Below, piece after piece: positions 10,511-23,582 of a stretch of DNA of 64,000 nt (position 1 is its first letter; each line of letters begins with the position of its first letter). The notes under the pieces are model-generated. The model worked only from the letters and a program-made list of their open reading frames with translations, was not told where the DNA came from and made no database searches. The DNA lies in NCBI RefSeq assembly GCF_027887165.1, contig NC_077232.1, positions 18,182,755-18,246,754 on the forward strand, in the 5' to 3' direction. Made by a program: the position numbers and the translations under genes. The stretch comes from Monodelphis domestica. Its lineage: Eukaryota; Chordata; Mammalia; Didelphimorphia; Didelphidae.

Positions 10511-11610
10511 CATGTCTTTTTTTAAAAAAACAATTATTTATTTAATTAACTTAGAATATTTTTTCCCATGATTACATGATTCATGTTATTCCCCTCCTGC
10601 CTCCTTCCCCCTCCCAAAGTCAAAGAGAAATTCCACTGGATTTTTCATGTATTATTGATCAAGACCTATTTCCATATTATTAACATTTGCAATAGAGTGA
10701 TCATTTAGAGTCTACTTCCCTAATCATATTCCCATCAAACCATGTGATCAAGGCAATGGATTACTTCCTGTGCATCTACTCCCACAGTTCTTTTTCTGGA
10801 TGTGAATAGAGTTCTTTCTCTTAAGTCCCCCAGGACTGTCCTGGATCATTGCATTGCTGCTTGTAGAGAAGTTCATTACATTAGATTGTACCACTGTGTA
10901 TCAGTCTCTGTGTATAATATTCTCCTAGTTCTGCTCCTTTCACTCTCCATCAATTCCTGGAGGTCATTCCAGTTCACATGGAATTCCTCCAGTTCATTAT
11001 TCCTTTTAGCACAATAGTATTCCATCATCAACAGATACTAAAATTTGTTCAGCCATTCTCCAATCAATGGACACCCCCTCATTTTCCAATTTTTTTGCCA
11101 CCACAAAAGTGTTGCTATACATGTTTTTGTACAAGTATTTTCCCTTATTATCTCTTTGGGTTACAAATCCATTTAGCGCCATTTGGACATAGTTCCAAAT
11201 TGCCTTCCAGAATGATTGAATCAATTTACAACTCTACCAGCAGTGCATTAGTGTCTCAATCTTGCCACATCCCCTCCAACATTTATTACTTTCCTCTGCT
11301 GTCATATTAGCCAGTCTGTTTGGTGTGAGGTGGTACCTCAGAGTTGTTTTGATTTGCATTTCTTTAATTATAAGAAATTTAGAACATCTTTTCGTGTGCA
11401 TATTGATAGTTTTGATTTCTTTATTGAAAAACTGCCTATTCATGTCCCTTGTCCATTTATCAAATGGGGAACAGCTTGATATTTTGTATAATTGTTGCTT
11501 CCCTTCTAGTTTTGGGTGCATTAGTTTTGTTTGTACAAAACTTTTGAATATAATGTAATGAAAATTATTCATTTTATATTTTATATATTTTATATTATAT
11601 TTTGTAATAT
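10511..11610 (-). mobile_element. L1 3' end (ORF2 C-terminus and 3' UTR) inserted at the OR start
   Basis: On the minus strand two blocks encode the L1 ORF2 C-terminus: 11234-11572 contains MQIKTTLRYHLTPNRLANM and KCWRGCGKIETLMHCW, and 11006-11224 contains IQSFWKAIWNYVQMALNGF and SIDWRMAEQILVS. These motifs are hallmarks of mammalian L1 ORF2. The 3' UTR runs down to about 10511 next to a T-rich run, the antisense of the poly(A) tail. The 5' truncation point abuts the OR sequence at about 11611, so the insertion removed the first codons of OR pseudogene 2. Confidence 0.85.
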
Positions 11611-11616
11611 TGTAAT

Positions 11617-12530
11617 TCAGAGGTGAAGGAGTTCATCCTGGTGGGATTAACAGATGCTCCTGAGCTTCAGGTCCCCCTCTTCATAATATTCACTCTCATC
11701 TACCTCATCACACTGGTGGGGAACCTGGATATGATAGTCCTGATATTGTGGGACTCCCTTCTCCACACACCCATGTATTTTTTCCTCAGTAACCTTTCTC
11801 TGACTGATCTTGGCTATTCTTCCTCCATTACTCCTAAAGTGATGGTTGGATTCCTCCCAGGGGACAAAACCATTTCGTATTGTGAGTGTGCCACACAAAT
11901 GTTCTTCTTTGTGTACTTTGCCACTGTTGAAAGTTACCTCCTGGCTGTTATGGCTTATGATTGTCAAGTAGCTGTATGTAAGCCCCTCCATTATACCACC
12001 ACCATGACGTCCAGTGTGTGTGTCCGTCTGGTGATTGGATCCTGTATCCTTGGTTTTCTTTTTTCTTCCCTTCACACAGGAAACACTTTCAGCCTATATT
12101 TTTGTAATTCCAATGATCCATCACTTTTTCTATGATATTCCATCCTTCTTAGTTCTCTCTTGTTCTATCACATACATCAATGAATTAGTTGTCTTCTTTG
12201 CTGTAGGATTCAATGTATTTTTTGCCCTTTCATCATGAAATCTTTTTTTTTTTCATTTTCATTGCTATTTTGAGGATGCGTTCAGCTGAGTGCTGCCAGA
12301 AAGCATTCTCTACCTGTGCTTCCCATCTCACAGATGTATCCATATTTTATGGAACAGTAGTCTTCATGTACTTACAACCTAGCTCTAGCCATTCCATGGA
12401 CACAGACAAAGTGGCTTCAGTGTTCTACACGATGGTCATCCCCATGTTGAATCCTCTGGTCTATAGTCTGAGGAATAAGGAGGTTAGTCGTGCTTTTAGG
12501 AAAATCATGGGAAGACAAAGTCTTCACTAG
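11617..12530 (+). pseudogene. OR5B-like olfactory receptor pseudogene 2
   Basis: Homology starts at [18 protein letters not shown]; the initiator ATG and first codons are replaced by L1 sequence. TM1 is complete ([14 protein letters not shown]), followed by [27 protein letters not shown] (the DRY arginine is cysteine), [28 protein letters not shown] and [15 protein letters not shown], then a stop at 12528-12530. There are two frameshifts: a two-base loss near 12112 and another in a T-run near 12235-12252. It shares MGRQSLH with pseudogene 1. Confidence 0.93.
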
Positions 12531-13420
12531 GCATCTCCTTTTAATTAAGGAAAAATGTATTCAAGTTATTTTCTTTCACTCTATGATCTTTATAGTACAT
12601 ATGCCCAAAGTCTCACAAACCCTTTATTATTTGTAGATCATAAATAGTAAATTCTCTCTTTATATCCTGCATTTGGAAAACTCCCTCATTTTCGACGTCT
12701 GATTCTATGTGTTTGATTCTATGATGTTTAATTTTTTTTAACAAATTGGGTAATATGAATTTGTTTCACTGCAGCTCTCAGTTGTGATGTTTGAAGTTCA
12801 AATATATGTTCATCTTTTCACAGGAACTTTAGAAAAATTCCCATGTCATAGAAAATAATAATATGCTGTATTCATCAGCCCCTATGGGTCTTCCATTTAC
12901 TATTCATTTCAATCATCACTGTATTAATGAGCTCAATGTTTTGTGGGAAAATCCAGTCGAGAATTCCCTTTTATTCTATCCAATCTTTTGCATTTGGTAA
13001 CGGTTCTGAATTAGGAAAGTTGTGGTGTGTTGAATTTCTAGGGTAGCAACTCTCTTTACAGATGGAGATTGGGAAACTATGCTCTGATATATTCTTTTAA
13101 AAAACCCAACCTACCTCCCATTTTAAAATTAATACTTTGTGTTAGTTGAAAGGCAGAATAGAGGTAAAGACTAGGCAATGGGGGTTAAGTGACTTGCCCA
13201 GGGTAACACAGGGAGGAAGTATAAAAGGCCAAATTTGAACCCAGGACTTCCTATCTCCAGGTATGGCTCCCAATCCACTGAGCCACTTCTCTGTTCTCAC
13301 ATATATTCTAGAGGATGGTGTGAGAGAACTAAGAGTTTAAATAATTATTCATGGTCATGCAGCTAGCTAATCACATATAGGACGTTGCATAGTGACTGAC
13401 ACTTAGTTCAAGGATAAGTG
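12531..13420. other. 3' flank of OR unit B
   Basis: No gene was found. The first part (cattttcgacgtctgattctatgtg, about 12680-12730) matches the flank of pseudogene 1 near 6970-7060. The stretch at 13310-13390 (gtgtgagagaactaagagtttaaata) matches the OR 3' flanks at 7420 and 17800. A SINE1 copy lies at 13097-13295. Confidence 0.5.
13097..13295 (-). mobile_element. SINE1-type tRNA-derived SINE
   Basis: The antisense body aggcaatgggggttaagtga and the tRNA-like end caatccactgagccacttct mark the element. It is moderately diverged. Confidence 0.8.
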
Positions 13421-16400
13421 ATAAGTGATAGGGAAAATTTCATAGATTGTTTTTAAGAGGAAAGGAGGAGAATTTAGATACAATCCCTGGGGAAAGATTC
13501 AGAAAGATTCAGAGAGGAAGATCTTGGGAGTTGACTTTTTTACCTGTCACTCCTGATTCTGGCTTCCCATTGAGCTGGAAGGAGTATTTTTGCTCTTGCA
13601 TCCCCTGAGAAAACCTAATCTTGTGGAAAGATTTAGGGATTCCTGGGTTGGAGAATTGCCATTGGAGGAGATTGCCTTTTCCCTGGAGTACAGAGATCAA
13701 CCTATCCAAGAGCTACCAGTCGAAGATTAACTTGGCTAAGATAACCCCAAGGGTTTTGTCACCTGGGACTCTGGGTTACCTTGAAGCCAACCCCAGGCCT
13801 AAGAGGGGATTCAGGCAGCCATTGAGTCCTGTCTTCTCTGCCTTCTTGGAGACAATATTGGTAGTTAGATTAGCAGACAGTCAGATAGCATTTAAGGTTT
13901 TAGGTAAGAGCAGGGAGTAGATAGGCAGGGTCTACAGAAAAAAATGAAGGGCGATCTCTTCTGAGGTGCATAGAAATTTGGTTGAGTCTAGATCTGTAGT
14001 ATTAGGACACTACCTACCCTTTTCCCTTACCCTAATTGTCAAAATAAACTTAGTTTCTAAAGTCCAAGGGTTTTGTGCTTTACTGGCCCTGTGAAGTTCC
14101 CTAGGTGGGTGTTTCCAATCTTCCAGCCATCTAGGCCTTTCCCAAATAATCTACCTCCATTTGGAAGTAGCCATCTCTTTCAGTTGGTGAGCATGAAAAA
14201 CAAGAGCCAAGGAAAATTTCAATTTTAGGAGAAGTTGCCATCTTGAGTCTTTTAGAATTCTGAGAGCTGCTTCTGGCAGAGCAAAAGCTGCTAATGGAAT
14301 CTTGGTGCTGCTGGGAGGGGGAGTGGCTCTGACTGAGAGGTAGCCATTTTTGATTGGAATTCTCTGTCTCACATTCTCAGGGAACATTCTACTGGGAACT
14401 ACCATTCTGCAGTTGGGCTGAGGGGAGTACTGGAAGATTCCATTTGACTTTTTTCACTCAGCTTTTTTTTCTAACAGCTGCTGCTTCATCTGAATACTTT
14501 TTCCGAGTGGTAGGAACCAATAGTTTTAAATTGTATTGATCTATATCTTTATCACAGCTGGTGTTATCTGAAATATATCCTATAAGCAATACCAATATGG
14601 ATTTGGGATATTATCTTTCTCTCATTCCCTATATTTTTATGGAAGTAATACCTGACTTTTTCTATGCTTGGTCTAGGGTTGAAATATTACTACCTTTTAC
14701 TGAAGTAACTATATGAAGAGCTATACCTTACATTCCATTTGTAATATTGATTTGTTATTTTATGTCTTTGCTGGCTAAAATTTTAAAATGTGTATTTAAG
14801 AGCAATCTATATGGCTGGCTAAGTTTTAGTACTGGTGAACTGAAGCAAATTCTTATTGCATTACAACTGAAATTGGATAAAATTGAAACAACTTGGTGAG
14901 GAATTGATGAAACTTACTGGCAAGGCACATGGTCTAAAGCAACAGGAACTAGTGAAGCTTGCAAGAGTTAATCAACAACAAGCTCCTACTAATCTGCAAC
15001 TAGTCTGGGGCTTTAGAAAATAATCCAGTTACCAGGTGTCCTTTAAGATATGTCCCTTATGTTACACCTGACCAGGGTATTGCTCACATTAGACAGGACA
15101 AGATTTTTTCCCAAAGTGAACTGTAATCCTTAAAGAAATGGATTCCAAAATGTGAAGAAGAGCCTATGCAAGTTGTAAAAGAGTTAGACAGGGTTATCAG
15201 GATCCATAACCCAAGCTACCAAGATTTTGATCTTCTTTTGGACTATATTTTAACTAAGAGGAAAAAACAACATATTATGAATCAGATAAACAATAATACT
15301 GCTCTTACTCCATGGTCACCTGAATATAATGAGTTGGAGATAAATTCTGTAGAAAATTCTAGGCAACTAGGAATGACAAGAAAGCCAATCTTGGAAACAA
15401 TGAAAGCTAATTCTAAGCACCCTGGGAAATGATCAAAATTTGAGAGGTTGAGGCAAGATAAAGGGGAAATACCAGCTAGCTTCCTTGATAGGATTATTGA
15501 TTGTGGAGAATGTTGGCTTGACCTAGATTTAATATCTGAAGAGAATATGTCACATAAGGAAGCAGTTTGTTAAGAATGCCTGCCCAGTCGTGAAAAAAAT
15601 TTTCAGGAGCAACTGCAAAAATTGGTTCACCATGGGTGAACCATAGATGAATTGAAAAGAAGAGTGACTTTCATATACCAGGATGAGTTATATAGGTAAG
15701 CTGAAGATAAGACTGAGGTAACTGATAAATTGAGGATGTAATTAAAGGAAGCAAACAGAAAGATCCAAGAGAGTAAGATACAACAGGTTAAAACTATTGT
15801 TGTTTTTCAGTCTTATAAGCCTCCCAGATATGCATACAATTCTAAACAGAATAGGCAAAATCCTCCATGATGTTATCTATGCAATCATGTTGGGCATATG
15901 ATGAGAGAGTATAGATTCAGGGGTTAATTTTCAGCTTAGAATAGACAAAATTATTATGGTTTAAATAATAGGTTTAATAATGGATTTAATAGTAATGTAT
16001 ATAATGGAAATAATATTTGTTGTAATAATGGATATTGTAATGGTTCCTAGCAAGCCCTGGACTTACAAAGCATGAAGGATTTCATCAGAACATGCGTGAG
16101 GCCTAAGTATTCCCAGGTGGCTGGTGGGGAATGCACAGGAAAGTGATTTACAAAAGGGAACCTCCTCAGCCTGAAGGTGTGATCAGGATGGTATGGTTAA
16201 ATTAAGTTTATATTACAATTGTGGGAAAGAAATTGTTGATGATAATGAATTAAAATAATTTAAAAACGATTAGATAATTAGTGAAAATGATGAAATAATT
16301 AATGTAAATAATGAAGTAAATTATTTAATTGTAAATGTGTACAATGGAAATGTAAAGACCAATGGAAGGTGGAGTGAGTCAAAGAAATACTGGCAGAATG

Positions 16401-16890
16401 ATAGTAATGTGGGACCAAAGGAAAATTAGGATGCAGGAATAAATGGGGAGGTGGAAGGTGATGGAGAGGAACTAGGGATGCAATTTCCTGATCCTTCTGT
16501 GCTATCTCCTATTATAACAACACAGTTTCCACTGAGCAGCACAGAACCCCATGTTACTCTGGAAGTGGGAGAAGAGACTTATTATTACCTGATTGATACA
16601 GGGGCTTCTACACTTATTATTTTAGTGTCTCTATTTTTCCACATCCCCTCCAATACTTGTCAGTTTGCCCTGTTCTGCAAACATCCCTAGAAGATTGCAA
16701 GGCTATGGAAACTATGAAGGTAGTAGGAATAAGTGGAAGACCACAAAGGGTAAAGAAGTTGCAACCCAAAATTGTATCACTGGGTCCTTTATTTGTGTAA
16801 CACTTTTTCTTGCTAATGCCCAATTGACCTATGAATTTACTTGGGAGAGATCTTTTATATAAATTAAGAGCAACTATTCAATGTACACCA
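13420..16890 (+). mobile_element. endogenous retrovirus fossil with gag- and protease-like parts (ERV-A)
   Basis: Sequence from about 14850 to 16050 resembles retroviral gag, ending in a decayed zinc-knuckle-like motif near 15870-15915 and an Asn/Gly-rich tail. From about 16540 a protease-like part carries the aspartic protease signature LIDTGAS (near 16600). The order gag then protease and the protease surroundings resemble gammaretrovirus-like (class I) elements. The segment 13420-14850 may be LTR or leader (AATAAA near 14043), but no LTR edges were found, so the left limit is uncertain. It is multiply broken and old. Its right limit coincides with the outer edge of the inverted duplication. 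Confidence 0.6.
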
Positions 16891-16894
16891 ATAG

Positions 16895-17785
16895 TTCCTC
16901 TTTGTGTTCTTGGTGTTGCCAAATGGGTAGAGAGGTAGTGTTTAGAACTCTGTGTGGCACTTTGTTTTTCTGATAAAGATTGTTATATTCATTTAAAATT
17001 ATTAATACTATTTATCAACAAGTTTCCCATCTCTTCTCCTTAATCCCCCTCATCATGGAAGGTATCATCTGGGAGACAGACATGTTAATAAAATAATATC
17101 TTTTATGTTTCTACCTTTGAATTCACTCAGTGGAGGTAACGTTCACAATTTATCCTTCAAGAATTAAATCTGTAACTGTGTGTAATGTTTCCTTGGTTCT
17201 CCTCATGTCACTCTTTATTATCCCATGTACTTCTTTCTAATTAAAATAATTAGCCTGTTCATTGCCTCTTATACTTCCATAGTATTCTATAACAACCATA
17301 TCCCACAATTTGTTTAGTCATTCTGCAACTGATGGACATCTTCTTGGTTGCCAAATCTTTGCCATAACAAAGAGAACTACTATAAATATTTTGGAACTTG
17401 TAGGTTCTTTTATTTTCCTCATGATCTTCTTGGGAACCAAACCCAGCAATTTCATTGCTGTGTCTAAGGGTATACAAAGTTTTATAACTCTCTAGATAGT
17501 ATTCTAAATTGCTCTCCCAAAGGGCTGAATAAGTTCATAGCTCCACCAAGAGTGTATTAGTATTCTCATTTTTTCACATCTCCAACATTTGTTATTTTGC
17601 CTTTTTTTCTCACTTAGGGCAGTCTGATAGGTAGGAGATGATATCAGAATTGTTTTGTTTTGCCTTTTTGCATGTTGCTTATTTGCAATCAGTAATGATT
17701 AAGAGCATTTAAAAATATACCTATCTATGGCTTTGATTTCTTCAGCCAAAAATAGCCCATTTATACCTTTTGACCTTCACATATG
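16895..17785 (-). mobile_element. L1 ORF2 C-terminus and 3' UTR in the left arm
   Basis: The antisense of L1 ORF2 is visible (ccatagtattctataacaac, gatggacatcttcttggttgcc, gggaaccaaacccagcaa). The same copy is in the right arm on the other strand (62830-63700), so it predates the inverted duplication. Confidence 0.7.
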
Positions 17786-18319
17786 TTTTTAAAGAGTTGT
17801 GTAGGAGAACTGAGAGCTTAAATTAATTCTACCTGGTCACATAGCCAAATTTCAGATATGACTTATCAGAGTGACAATGCCTAGAAAGAACAATTTTTTG
17901 TTCATTGGTTGCCTTGAATGCCGATGTGACCTCTAACTAATATAGCATGAAATAGAAATCTTTTCTATAATGCTAATAAAGGCCTTAATTCACCTATATT
18001 GGCCTGAATATAAAAAAACTCCTAGGGTTTAGAATTTTCTTTTTGATGTTTTCTCTTCTAATATATATTTAATAGATAAATTTCATATCATTTAATATTA
18101 GAGTCAAAGAACAAAATAATTTGAGGGTTGGAATAGACATTAGTGGTCTTATAAACTAACTGAGATACAAAAAAAGTCTCCTCAATATTTCTAACTAGAA
18201 AATCAACCACCATTTAAAGACAGGCTGAGGAATGTTTTCCCCTAATATCATTTTAAAATTTGCCTCTTCACAATATCTCTCTATTATATTCTATAAGGAT
18301 GATAATAGAAATTTCATTT

Positions 18320-18922
18320 TGTTATAGTAGTTTAGAGGTAAGAAGTAGAGAAGCTGGCTTGAGAAAGGTTTGGAGTTTCAAGCAAAATTGAAAGTGACAA
18401 TTTCAAATGTTGACAGTTGTAATGGTTTTTCTCTGGCAGTTGGCAGAGTCACATACAGAGACCCTTGCTCTGGGGGCTTTGAGAAGGTAATATTTTTGCC
18501 CCCCTCCCTTTCTCTCTCACTATCTGAGGTAAAGACCTGAAGGAGTTAAGTGTTTTCTTTTTCCAACTTGGGAAACACTATCGACTATCTATTACTGTCT
18601 TTATAGATTGTTTAACTCTGAGAAGACCAAAGAAAGAAAGACCTGGTCTTTGGTTTGGACTCTGAGTCTGCTAAGGCTCAGAGTCATAACTTGAGTCTTA
18701 TTGAAACTCAACCAGCTAGTCTTTGTTACTTTTATAACTTGGAGGCAAAGTTAAGAATTATAAGGATAATAGTATAATTTATTGTAGAATAGGAAAAATG
18801 TGGGTTAGTCAGATCAGGAAGAGGAGGAACTGGAACAGGAGAAGTGGTTCCTTACAGAACCAGGGAGTTTTATTTGGGTGGAGTTAGAATCCCTTAGAAT
18901 TAGAAATCCTTTTATCCTTACA
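18320..18922. mobile_element. putative solo LTR present in the left arm only
   Basis: The segment starts tgttatag and ends ccttaca. Possible 5-base flanks cattt and tattt differ by one base. It has no match in the right arm. The LTR assignment rests on end sequences and length (about 600 bases), and the orientation is not settled. Confidence 0.4.
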
Positions 18923-19129
18923 TATTTAAATGAATACATATATTTTTTATAACCAGAGTCTCTTAAGCATCCCTGAGCTTGGCCCTGAAGAGTTCATTTA
19001 TGGGCTTTGCCTCACTGATATAATCTGAGGATACTTTGTGAGCACAGAAAGCAGAATATTCAAATCAGTTTATACATCAATAATCAAAGCCATTGCTATA
19101 TTAGTTTTTGCAGTCTCCCATTTATTTTT

Positions 19130-19860
19130 ATAGTTTGGACTGCTGTATTCACCACATACATCAGATCTTGTTGCACAATATTTCATTGTATTTAAGTATT
19201 ACAATTATTTTAGCTCTACTCCTCTTGATGCACATCTAACTTGTTTCCAATTCTTTGCCATCTTTGAAAGTGCTGCTACAAGTATTTTGGTGTATAAGAA
19301 CTTTTTTCTTATCAATAAATCTTATCAATTAACTTAGGGAATAAGTTCAGTAAGGGTTCAAAATGTGTAGATATTTGAGTAACATTATTTACAGAACTCC
19401 AAATAATCTTCTGAAGTTTTTGTACCATTTAATAGTTCCATCAATAATATATTAGTTTGCCTATCATCTCATTACACCTCCAGCAATTACTATTGACATT
19501 TTTTTGTTATTTGGTCAAATTGACTGGTATGTGGTGAAGCCTAAAGGTTGTTTTAATGTACATTTCTCCTACTTTGTGGAATGGCTATTACATATGTTTA
19601 TATAAATGTATTTGTATATTGTAAATGCTTGTATACACATAAATAATTTTGAATAGCAATCTTTTATCAGAGCAATTTGAAATAAAGAATTTTTTCTCAC
19701 TTAACCAACTGACTTCTTATCATAACTACATTAATTTTGACTGTGCAGAAGCTTTTGATCTTTATTTAATTAAAGTTACCTACTTTATCTAATTGTATCT
19801 CTTTGCTTACTTTTGAGAGGTATATGATCTTATTCTCTCCTAACTTTATTTAATATATGA
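19130..19860 (-). mobile_element. old L1 ORF2 fragment in the left arm
   Basis: Words such as gatgcacatctaacttgtttccaattc, ttgactggtatgtggtgaagcc and cagaagcttttgatctt are diverged antisense L1 ORF2. The matching copy lies at 61660-62290 in the right arm. Confidence 0.6.
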
Positions 19861-21596
19861 TCTTCAATATTAAGATCACATATCCACTTATAGGCAGCTT
19901 GGTGGCACATTAAGTCCTATATGGGATTTATTCCTTAATACTTGTCTTCATCTTGGATTTGTTTTTCAATTAGATTAAATGAAAAAGAGTTACCACTCTC
20001 TTCTTGCTTTGCTGATGACAAAAACACTTCATACATAACTTCTCTATGAAATTGTGTCAGTATTCCCAGAACCAAGAACCATGGTTTGAAATCAGAGTTT
20101 AATAAATGTTTATTGATTGATTCTTTTGATATGTTGTATTTTTTATTCTCTCATGTATTGAAATTCATCTTTTCAGAGGAACTTCTGGTGAATTTGGCTT
20201 AACAAAAAGAGTCATGGTGCATAGAGGAAAGCATGTAGATTATCACAAAAAATCTCAACACCTATGCAAACTCTGTATGTTTATTTATCATAAAATGAAT
20301 AGAGTGTGTGTTAACAGTGTCTTTATGAGAAATCAGAACCATGGAGAAGAGAAGCTATTTATGAAAGCAACACTCCACTCACTTGTGACTTATTCACTTT
20401 CTATCCAGGGTCCTTATCTAGGATACTTTCTTTTTTTATGCTCAATTGCCTAAACTTTTAGTGCATAATATTTTCTTTCCTTCTTAATTTGTTCTCTCAT
20501 TCCAAAGCTTCTATACACAGGTTACATACATGAGACATTCACTTATTAATTATGGATAAATTTAAAACTTCAAAACTATGAGATTATCATGAGACAAGAG
20601 AAATTAAAATTCCAGAATTTAAGATGGGGGATAGCAATCAATAATGCTAGAGCATATATGTAAAATATATAATAGGTACAATAATAATAATGATGAAAGG
20701 AGTGCCAAATCCATAAACAACTTCTTTCCATGATCCATGCTGATAAAAAAGAATTTGGCATCATATCCTCTGTTCCTTTTTTGATAAATAGGCAGGCATA
20801 ATGAGTAAATGAATATTATTTAGCATTTTGGCATTTGCAAAACACCTACCACACATTAACTCATGTCAACTTCACAATATTTATGCATATTAGCCATATT
20901 AATTGTCAGTTTGTCTTTGGGCATAGTCCAATTTTACAGTTCTTAGTCAGTACATATAGATCTACTCCATATGTTTTTCCCAAATCAGACTCTGACACCA
21001 GGATAATACTTGATATATTGTAGATATTTATGTATTCTCTTAGGCATACTCACCTCTCCAGAGTTCAAAGATATAGATTGCTAGTACATATACATATATA
21101 TTCTTGATGAATTTCCCAAATTTTATGACCTCAGTACTCCCCTACCATCTTAAAAATTATTTGTACCCCAAAGAGCTTGGCTTGATGTGGGCTATGTTTG
21201 TTGATAGTTTTAAAAGAAATTAAATGCCTTTATATTAATTTGAAAAATGTTCAGCCTTGTGAACTCTTTGACTGTGTCTCAGGGATACAGGTGGTTCCAG
21301 ACTACATTTTGAGAACTTCTGTTCTTATCTAGACCATTGTTAAGATTCAGTATTGGGAAGAAACAGGGTTTATAAGGAAAATGTGATGTCAAGCAAATGC
21401 TCAGGGCAATGATTACTTTAATTTAAAATATTGTGACTTTCAAGGTTGCAAGAATAGAGAATCAGGAGTAACATAGTCAATGGATCTTTCCCCTTAAGTA
21501 GGGCAGCAGCTATCTTTGACTAGTGTAGTCCTTTGATTTCCTATTCTGGAGATTTAAGTAGCCCATTTAGGATAAGTCTTAAAGAAAGCAGTCCTT

Positions 21597-21781
21597 GGGG
21601 AAGGTAGATGGTTCAGTGGATAGAGTCAGGCATAGAGATGGAAGACTCTGGGTTCAAATTTCATCTTAAATATTTCTAAGATGTACGACCCTGGGAAAGT
21701 CATTTAACCTAAGCCTTACCATTCTTCTACTTTGGAACCAGTATACAGTTTTGCTTCTAATATAGAAGGTAAGTGTTTTTT
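21597..21781 (+). mobile_element. SINE1-type SINE in the left arm
   Basis: The tRNA-like head (ggtagatggttcagtggatag), B box (gggttcaaatttc) and body are visible, followed by a T/GTTT-rich tail at 21775-21810. The same insertion is at 59575-59769 on the other strand, so it predates the inverted duplication. Confidence 0.8.
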
Positions 21782-22089
21782 TTTTTGTTGTTTGTTTGTT
21801 TGTTTGTTTGCTTAAGAGAGCACTCCAAAAGTTCTATAGTTGCCTCTTACTGACCTAAATTCTTTCCCATTGGAGCACTAGAGACAGAGTCTGAATTAAC
21901 AAGAAACTTGAAGAGAGAATTCTTGGACAATGATGTTTTGTAATGCATGGAAATTGAGAACATTAATGTTCTCAGAACCTTTGATTCTGCAGTTTAAGAA
22001 TGAATTTTGATCTTTCTTTTTTTCCCTTAGAATACAGCCTGAGTTGCCAGAGTTAGGAGTTTGGAATGAGCCAAACATGGTGGACATTC

Positions 22090-23370
22090 TCCCCCCCCTC
22101 CAATTTATTTATTTATTTTTATTTTAAAATATTTTCCCATGTTTACATGATTAATTTTCTTTCCCTCTCCTCATCCCTCCTTGATCCCAGAGCCAACAAG
22201 CAATTCCACTGGGTTGTACAAATGTTATCACTTGACACCTATTTCCATAGTATTCATTTTTGTTTTACAGCAATTTCTTAAAGCCCAAGCTCCAAATCAC
22301 ATACCCATATATACATGTGATAAGTGATGTCATATGTTTTGTGTTGCTATTTCTACTCCCATAGTTCTTTCTCTCAACAAGGATAACATTCTTTTCCATT
22401 AATCATTCAGGAGTGTACTGGCATGTTGCATTGCTACTAGTAGCAAAGTCTATTACAATGGATTGTTGCACAAAGTTTCCTTTCTGTGTACACTGTTCTT
22501 CTGATTCTGCTCATTTCACTCTGTATCAGCTAATTGAGCTCCTCCTAGGTCACATAGAAATCCTCCTGATCACCAATATTTACAGCACAATAGATTTCCA
22601 TCACCATCATATAGCACAATTTGTTCAGTCATTCCCCAACTGAGGGAGACACCTCATTTTCCTTATTACCTCTGGGAAAGAAACCCAACAGCAGTATTTC
22701 TGGATCAAAGGGTTTGTATTCTTTTAAAGCCCTTTGTGCATAATTCCAAATTGCCTTCCAGAATGGCTGAATTAATTCACAACTTCATCAGCAATATATT
22801 AGTGTCTTGATTTTGTCACAACCCCTTCAACATTGATTATTTTCCTCTACTGTCATATTGGCTAATCTGATTGGTGTAAGGTGGTACCTCAGCATTGTTT
22901 TGATTTGCATTTCTCTTAAGAGATTTAGAACACTTTTTTATGTGCTTCTTGATATTGTTTATTTCTTTATTTCTTAAACTGCCTATTCATATAGTCCCTT
23001 GACCATTTGTCAGTTGGGGAATGGCTTGATTTTTTTGTACAATTGACTTAACTCCTTATATATTTGAGTAATTAGACCTTTGTCAAATTTTTAAAATAAA
23101 TTTTTCCCAATTTGTTGCTTTCCTTCTAATTTTACTTGCATTGGTTTTGTTCGTACAGAGACTTTTAAATTTAATATAAGCAAAATTATTCATTTTACAT
23201 TTTGTAATGTTCCCTATCTCTTGCTTTATCTTAAATTCCTTCCTTCTCCATACATCTGGCAGGTATACTATTGTATGCTCACCTAATTTGTTTATGATTT
23301 CCTTCTTTATATTTAAGTAATTTTGGACATATTTGGAAGATGGATGAAGAGAGGGGCAAAAAATCTTTCT
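22090..23370 (-). mobile_element. L1 3' end (ORF2 C-terminus and 3' UTR)
   Basis: The minus strand at 23083-23340 encodes KLGEHTIVYLPDVWRRKEF and KCKMNNFAYIKFKSLCTNKT, an L1 ORF2 region. Lower coordinates hold the rest of the C-terminus (cagaatggctgaattaattc antisense) and the 3' UTR to about 22090. The inner edge of the inverted duplication falls inside its 3' UTR near 22275. Confidence 0.8.
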
Positions 23371-23582
23371 ATAGTTTTGCTTGGTTTGCATTATGAAAAT
23401 GATTTTTAGAAAGGATAAAAGGGAAGTTCTACTATTCTTTCATCTTTACTTGAAACAGGTCCAACTTCTTTGGTTGATGAATACATGAATAATGGACAAA
23501 CAATTCTTTTCAACAAGTTCGATGAATTCCAGTTATATTATTGGAAGCTGTAATGGTGAAAATTTCACCTTTTTAAGATTGA

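Larger units (their letters stand above)
16892..22275. repeat. left arm of a large inverted duplication
   Basis: The arm matches the reverse complement of 59110-63702 in order over its whole length. Checked landmarks, left versus right: 16892-16925 / 63670-63702; 17140-17480 / 63100-63470; 17800-17830 / 62785-62820; 18150-18270 / 62320-62440; 19140-19260 / 62165-62300; 20205-20450 / 60935-61185; 21597-21781 / 59575-59769; 21840-22087 / 59284-59540. A block of about 850 bases (about 18288-19140), including a putative LTR, has no counterpart on the right. From about 17800 the arm also resembles OR 3' flanks, but no OR coding sequence precedes it. Confidence 0.88.

Noticed and set aside
22090-23370. 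Treating this whole L1 as part of the inverted duplication
   Set aside because: Only its 3' UTR end (to about 22275) has a counterpart at 59110; beyond that the right side is different DNA.
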